Shown piece by piece: positions 62,850 to 64,000 of a DNA stretch of 64,000 nt. The notes under the pieces are model-generated. The model did not search any database and was not told where the DNA came from. It saw only the letters and a program-made list of their open reading frames with translations. The stretch is from a bacterium (GTDB lineage Bacteria > Myxococcota > UBA727 > JAUIJE01): the NCBI GenBank assembly GCA_030431455.1, contig JAUIJE010000005.1, forward strand, positions 470,890-534,889. The letters are read 5' to 3'. Position 1 is the stretch's first letter. The number at the start of each line of letters is the position of its first letter. The translations under genes and the position numbers were made by a program.

Positions 62850-63771
62850 GGTCCGCTCCCGGCTCTGTCTGTTCGCTCCGGGCCGGCTGCCCCCCGGCCA
62901 GCGCCAAGCGCACCACCATGGTGGTTCCCGCGTGGGGCGCGCTATAAAATGCCACTGCACCACCGTGCAGCTCGTCGACGGTGGCGTGGACCAAGGCCAA
63001 ACCCTGGCCGGTGCCCTCGCCCACCCCTTTGGTGGTGTAGAACGGGTCAAACACGCGCGACCCCACGCCGGGTTCGATTCCCACCCCGTCGTCCTCGACC
63101 ACGACTTCAACAAAGCCCGGCTGGGCCCGGACGGTGATGTCGATGTGCCCCCACGCGTCCTCGCCGTGGGCCGCGATGGCGTGCGCGGCGTTGACCACCA
63201 AGTTGACGAAGACCTGTTGCAGCCGTCCCGGGTATCCCTGCACCACGCACAGCTGCTCGTCGGTGTGCAGGCGCAGGTCGGCGACCCCGCGCCACACGTG
63301 GCGCGTCAGCTTCACCGCGTTGTCGACGACGTAGGGCACGTCCACCGCCCGCGACTGCAGCGCGGGGGGGTGGGAGAACTCGCGCACCGCGCGCACCGTC
63401 TCCGCCACCCGGGTGAGACCTTCTTGCGATTGCACCACCGCGTCGGGCATCTCGGCCATGAGGTAGTCGAGGCGCGCAGACCGCGCCGCGGCCCCGAGCC
63501 GCTCGAGGTCACCGGGCGAGGCCTCGCCTTGCATCGCGCGGCGCACGATGTCCCACACGGGCCCCAAGTCGGTGAGCGACTGGGCCAAGAACGCGAGGTT
63601 GTCGCTCACGTACTGTACAGGGGTGTTGATCTCGTGGGCGATGCCAGCGGCCAAGCGCCCCATGCAGGCCAGCTTGTCCGCGTGGTCGACGGACACACCG
63701 CGACCGCGGGCACCGGGCGGCGCCACCACGTAGCCGGCTGGCCAGACATCGATCGAAGGGACCCGGTCCAT
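62824..63771 (-). CDS. Histidine kinase without sensor domain
   Basis: 315 residues, soluble. Only about 30 residues precede HisKA. Phospho-acceptor His46 in GIAHEINTPVQYVSDN; ATPase domain with N box (NLVVNAAHAI), DDGVGI, TTKGVGEGTGQGL. The GIAHEINTPVQY subclass is common in kinases paired with HDOD receivers. With no sensor part, input must come from another protein. ATG 63771. Confidence 0.92.
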   Translation of the reverse strand: MDRVPSIDVWPAGYVVAPPGARGRGVSVDHADKLACMGRLAAGIAHEINTPVQYVSDNLAFLAQSLTDLGPVWDIVRRAMQGEASPGDLERLGAAARSARLDYLMAEMPDAVVQSQEGLTRVAETVRAVREFSHPPALQSRAVDVPYVVDNAVKLTRHVWRGVADLRLHTDEQLCVVQGYPGRLQQVFVNLVVNAAHAIAAHGEDAWGHIDITVRAQPGFVEVVVEDDGVGIEPGVGSRVFDPFYTTKGVGEGTGQGLALVHATVDELHGGAVAFYSAPHAGTTMVVRLALAGGQPARSEQTEPGADHASHSVCG

Positions 63772-63873
63772 GCCCTGACATCGGCACGAACTCGCACAAA
63801 CGAAAGCCCGGTCCGGAGGGCCCCGCCGGTGGCGCCCGCAGGGGGTGCAGGATCTGGACAGTCTTACCGGGCC

Positions 63874-63902
63874 AAAGAAAAACCCCTCGCTTTCGCGAGG
63901 GG
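63874..63902 (-). terminator. Intrinsic terminator (minus strand)
   Basis: CCCCTCGC-TTTC-GCGAGGGG (63883-63902), which on the minus strand is followed by TTTTTCTTT (63882-63874). It closes the gene entering from the right edge. Confidence 0.93.
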
Positions 63903-63930
63903 CCTTCCGGTCAACGTTTGACTCTAGCCT

Positions 63931-64000
63931 TTAGTTGTCAGGCGTGAAGTCGAACACGTTGTACGCGATGGAGTGCGTGGCCGTCGGGTCGTTGCCCGGG
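63931..64000 (-). CDS. C-terminal end of an unidentified gene
   Basis: The frame enters from the right edge and ends with TAA at 63933-63931; the readable tail is PGNDPTATHSIAYNVFDFTPDN. The minus-strand terminator 29 bases further on supports it. Too short to name. Confidence 0.55.
   Translation of the reverse strand, partial: PGNDPTATHSIAYNVFDFTPDN

Noticed and set aside
63065..63085. GGTTCGATTCCCACCCC, resembling a tRNA T-arm
   Set aside because: It encodes part of the ATPase domain of the kinase on the minus strand and no acceptor or anticodon stem can be formed around it.

Overview
The window looks like a chromosome segment of a very GC-rich, Gram-negative predatory-type or environmental bacterium of the former Deltaproteobacteria, most likely Myxococcota or a relative. 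The grounds are the rpoN-hpf-ptsN-hprK-rapZ-EIIA(Man)-HPr-EI cluster typical of that group, many lipoproteins with thrombospondin type 3 (TSP3) calcium-binding repeats, a C-terminal tail resembling MYXO-CTERM, a TSP3-OmpA protein and a TonB receptor. I see no insertion sequence, phage gene, CRISPR array, rRNA or tRNA. The taxon is an inference; no marker gene here settles it.

Layout. 1-12.2 kb: the start of a DUF3516-type helicase, an M48 protease lipoprotein, a DUF4838-like lipoprotein with a GNAT acetyltransferase and a small Tudor-like protein, a short secretin N0-N1 protein, a hybrid histidine kinase, a thiolase/3-hydroxyacyl-CoA dehydrogenase pair, a highly charged protein and a small lipoprotein. 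12.2-19.8 kb (minus): six genes whose stops and starts overlap or nearly touch, encoding a VWA protein, four other lipoproteins and a TPR membrane protein. This is the best candidate for an undescribed envelope assembly. 19.8-30 kb: a small ORF with hairpins, a Nudix/metallo-beta-lactamase fusion divergent from a membrane-anchored five-haem cytochrome/TPR protein, a glutathione transferase, and two TSP3 proteins (one with a sorting tail, one OmpA-type).

30-40.4 kb (plus): the sigma-54/regulatory PTS cluster. It holds HPr kinase, HPr with both phosphorylation sites, EI and two EIIA proteins but no sugar permease, so it is a signalling cascade rather than a transporter. An alpha/beta hydrolase and a reverse-strand heparanase-like lipoprotein are embedded in it. 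40.4-48.3 kb (minus): a 1709-residue TSP3 lipoprotein translationally coupled to a TonB-dependent receptor. 48.4-52.3 kb (plus): ribosomal protein L33, then lpd-lipB-E2, with lipB wedged between and overlapping its dehydrogenase neighbours. 52.4-61.6 kb: lipoproteins with long Gly-Asp tracts, lamin-tail (LTD) domains and a PEP-synthase/dikinase-like lipoprotein, interspersed with an alpha/beta hydrolase and a ferritin-like protein. 61.6-64 kb (minus): a sensor-less histidine kinase overlapping a receiver-HDOD protein, then the end of a further gene behind a clear terminator.

About a third of the genes encode exported lipoproteins. Many start codons were chosen downstream of the longest open frame, using ribosome binding sites, signal peptides and overlaps with the previous stop. 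Where that choice is weak it is stated.
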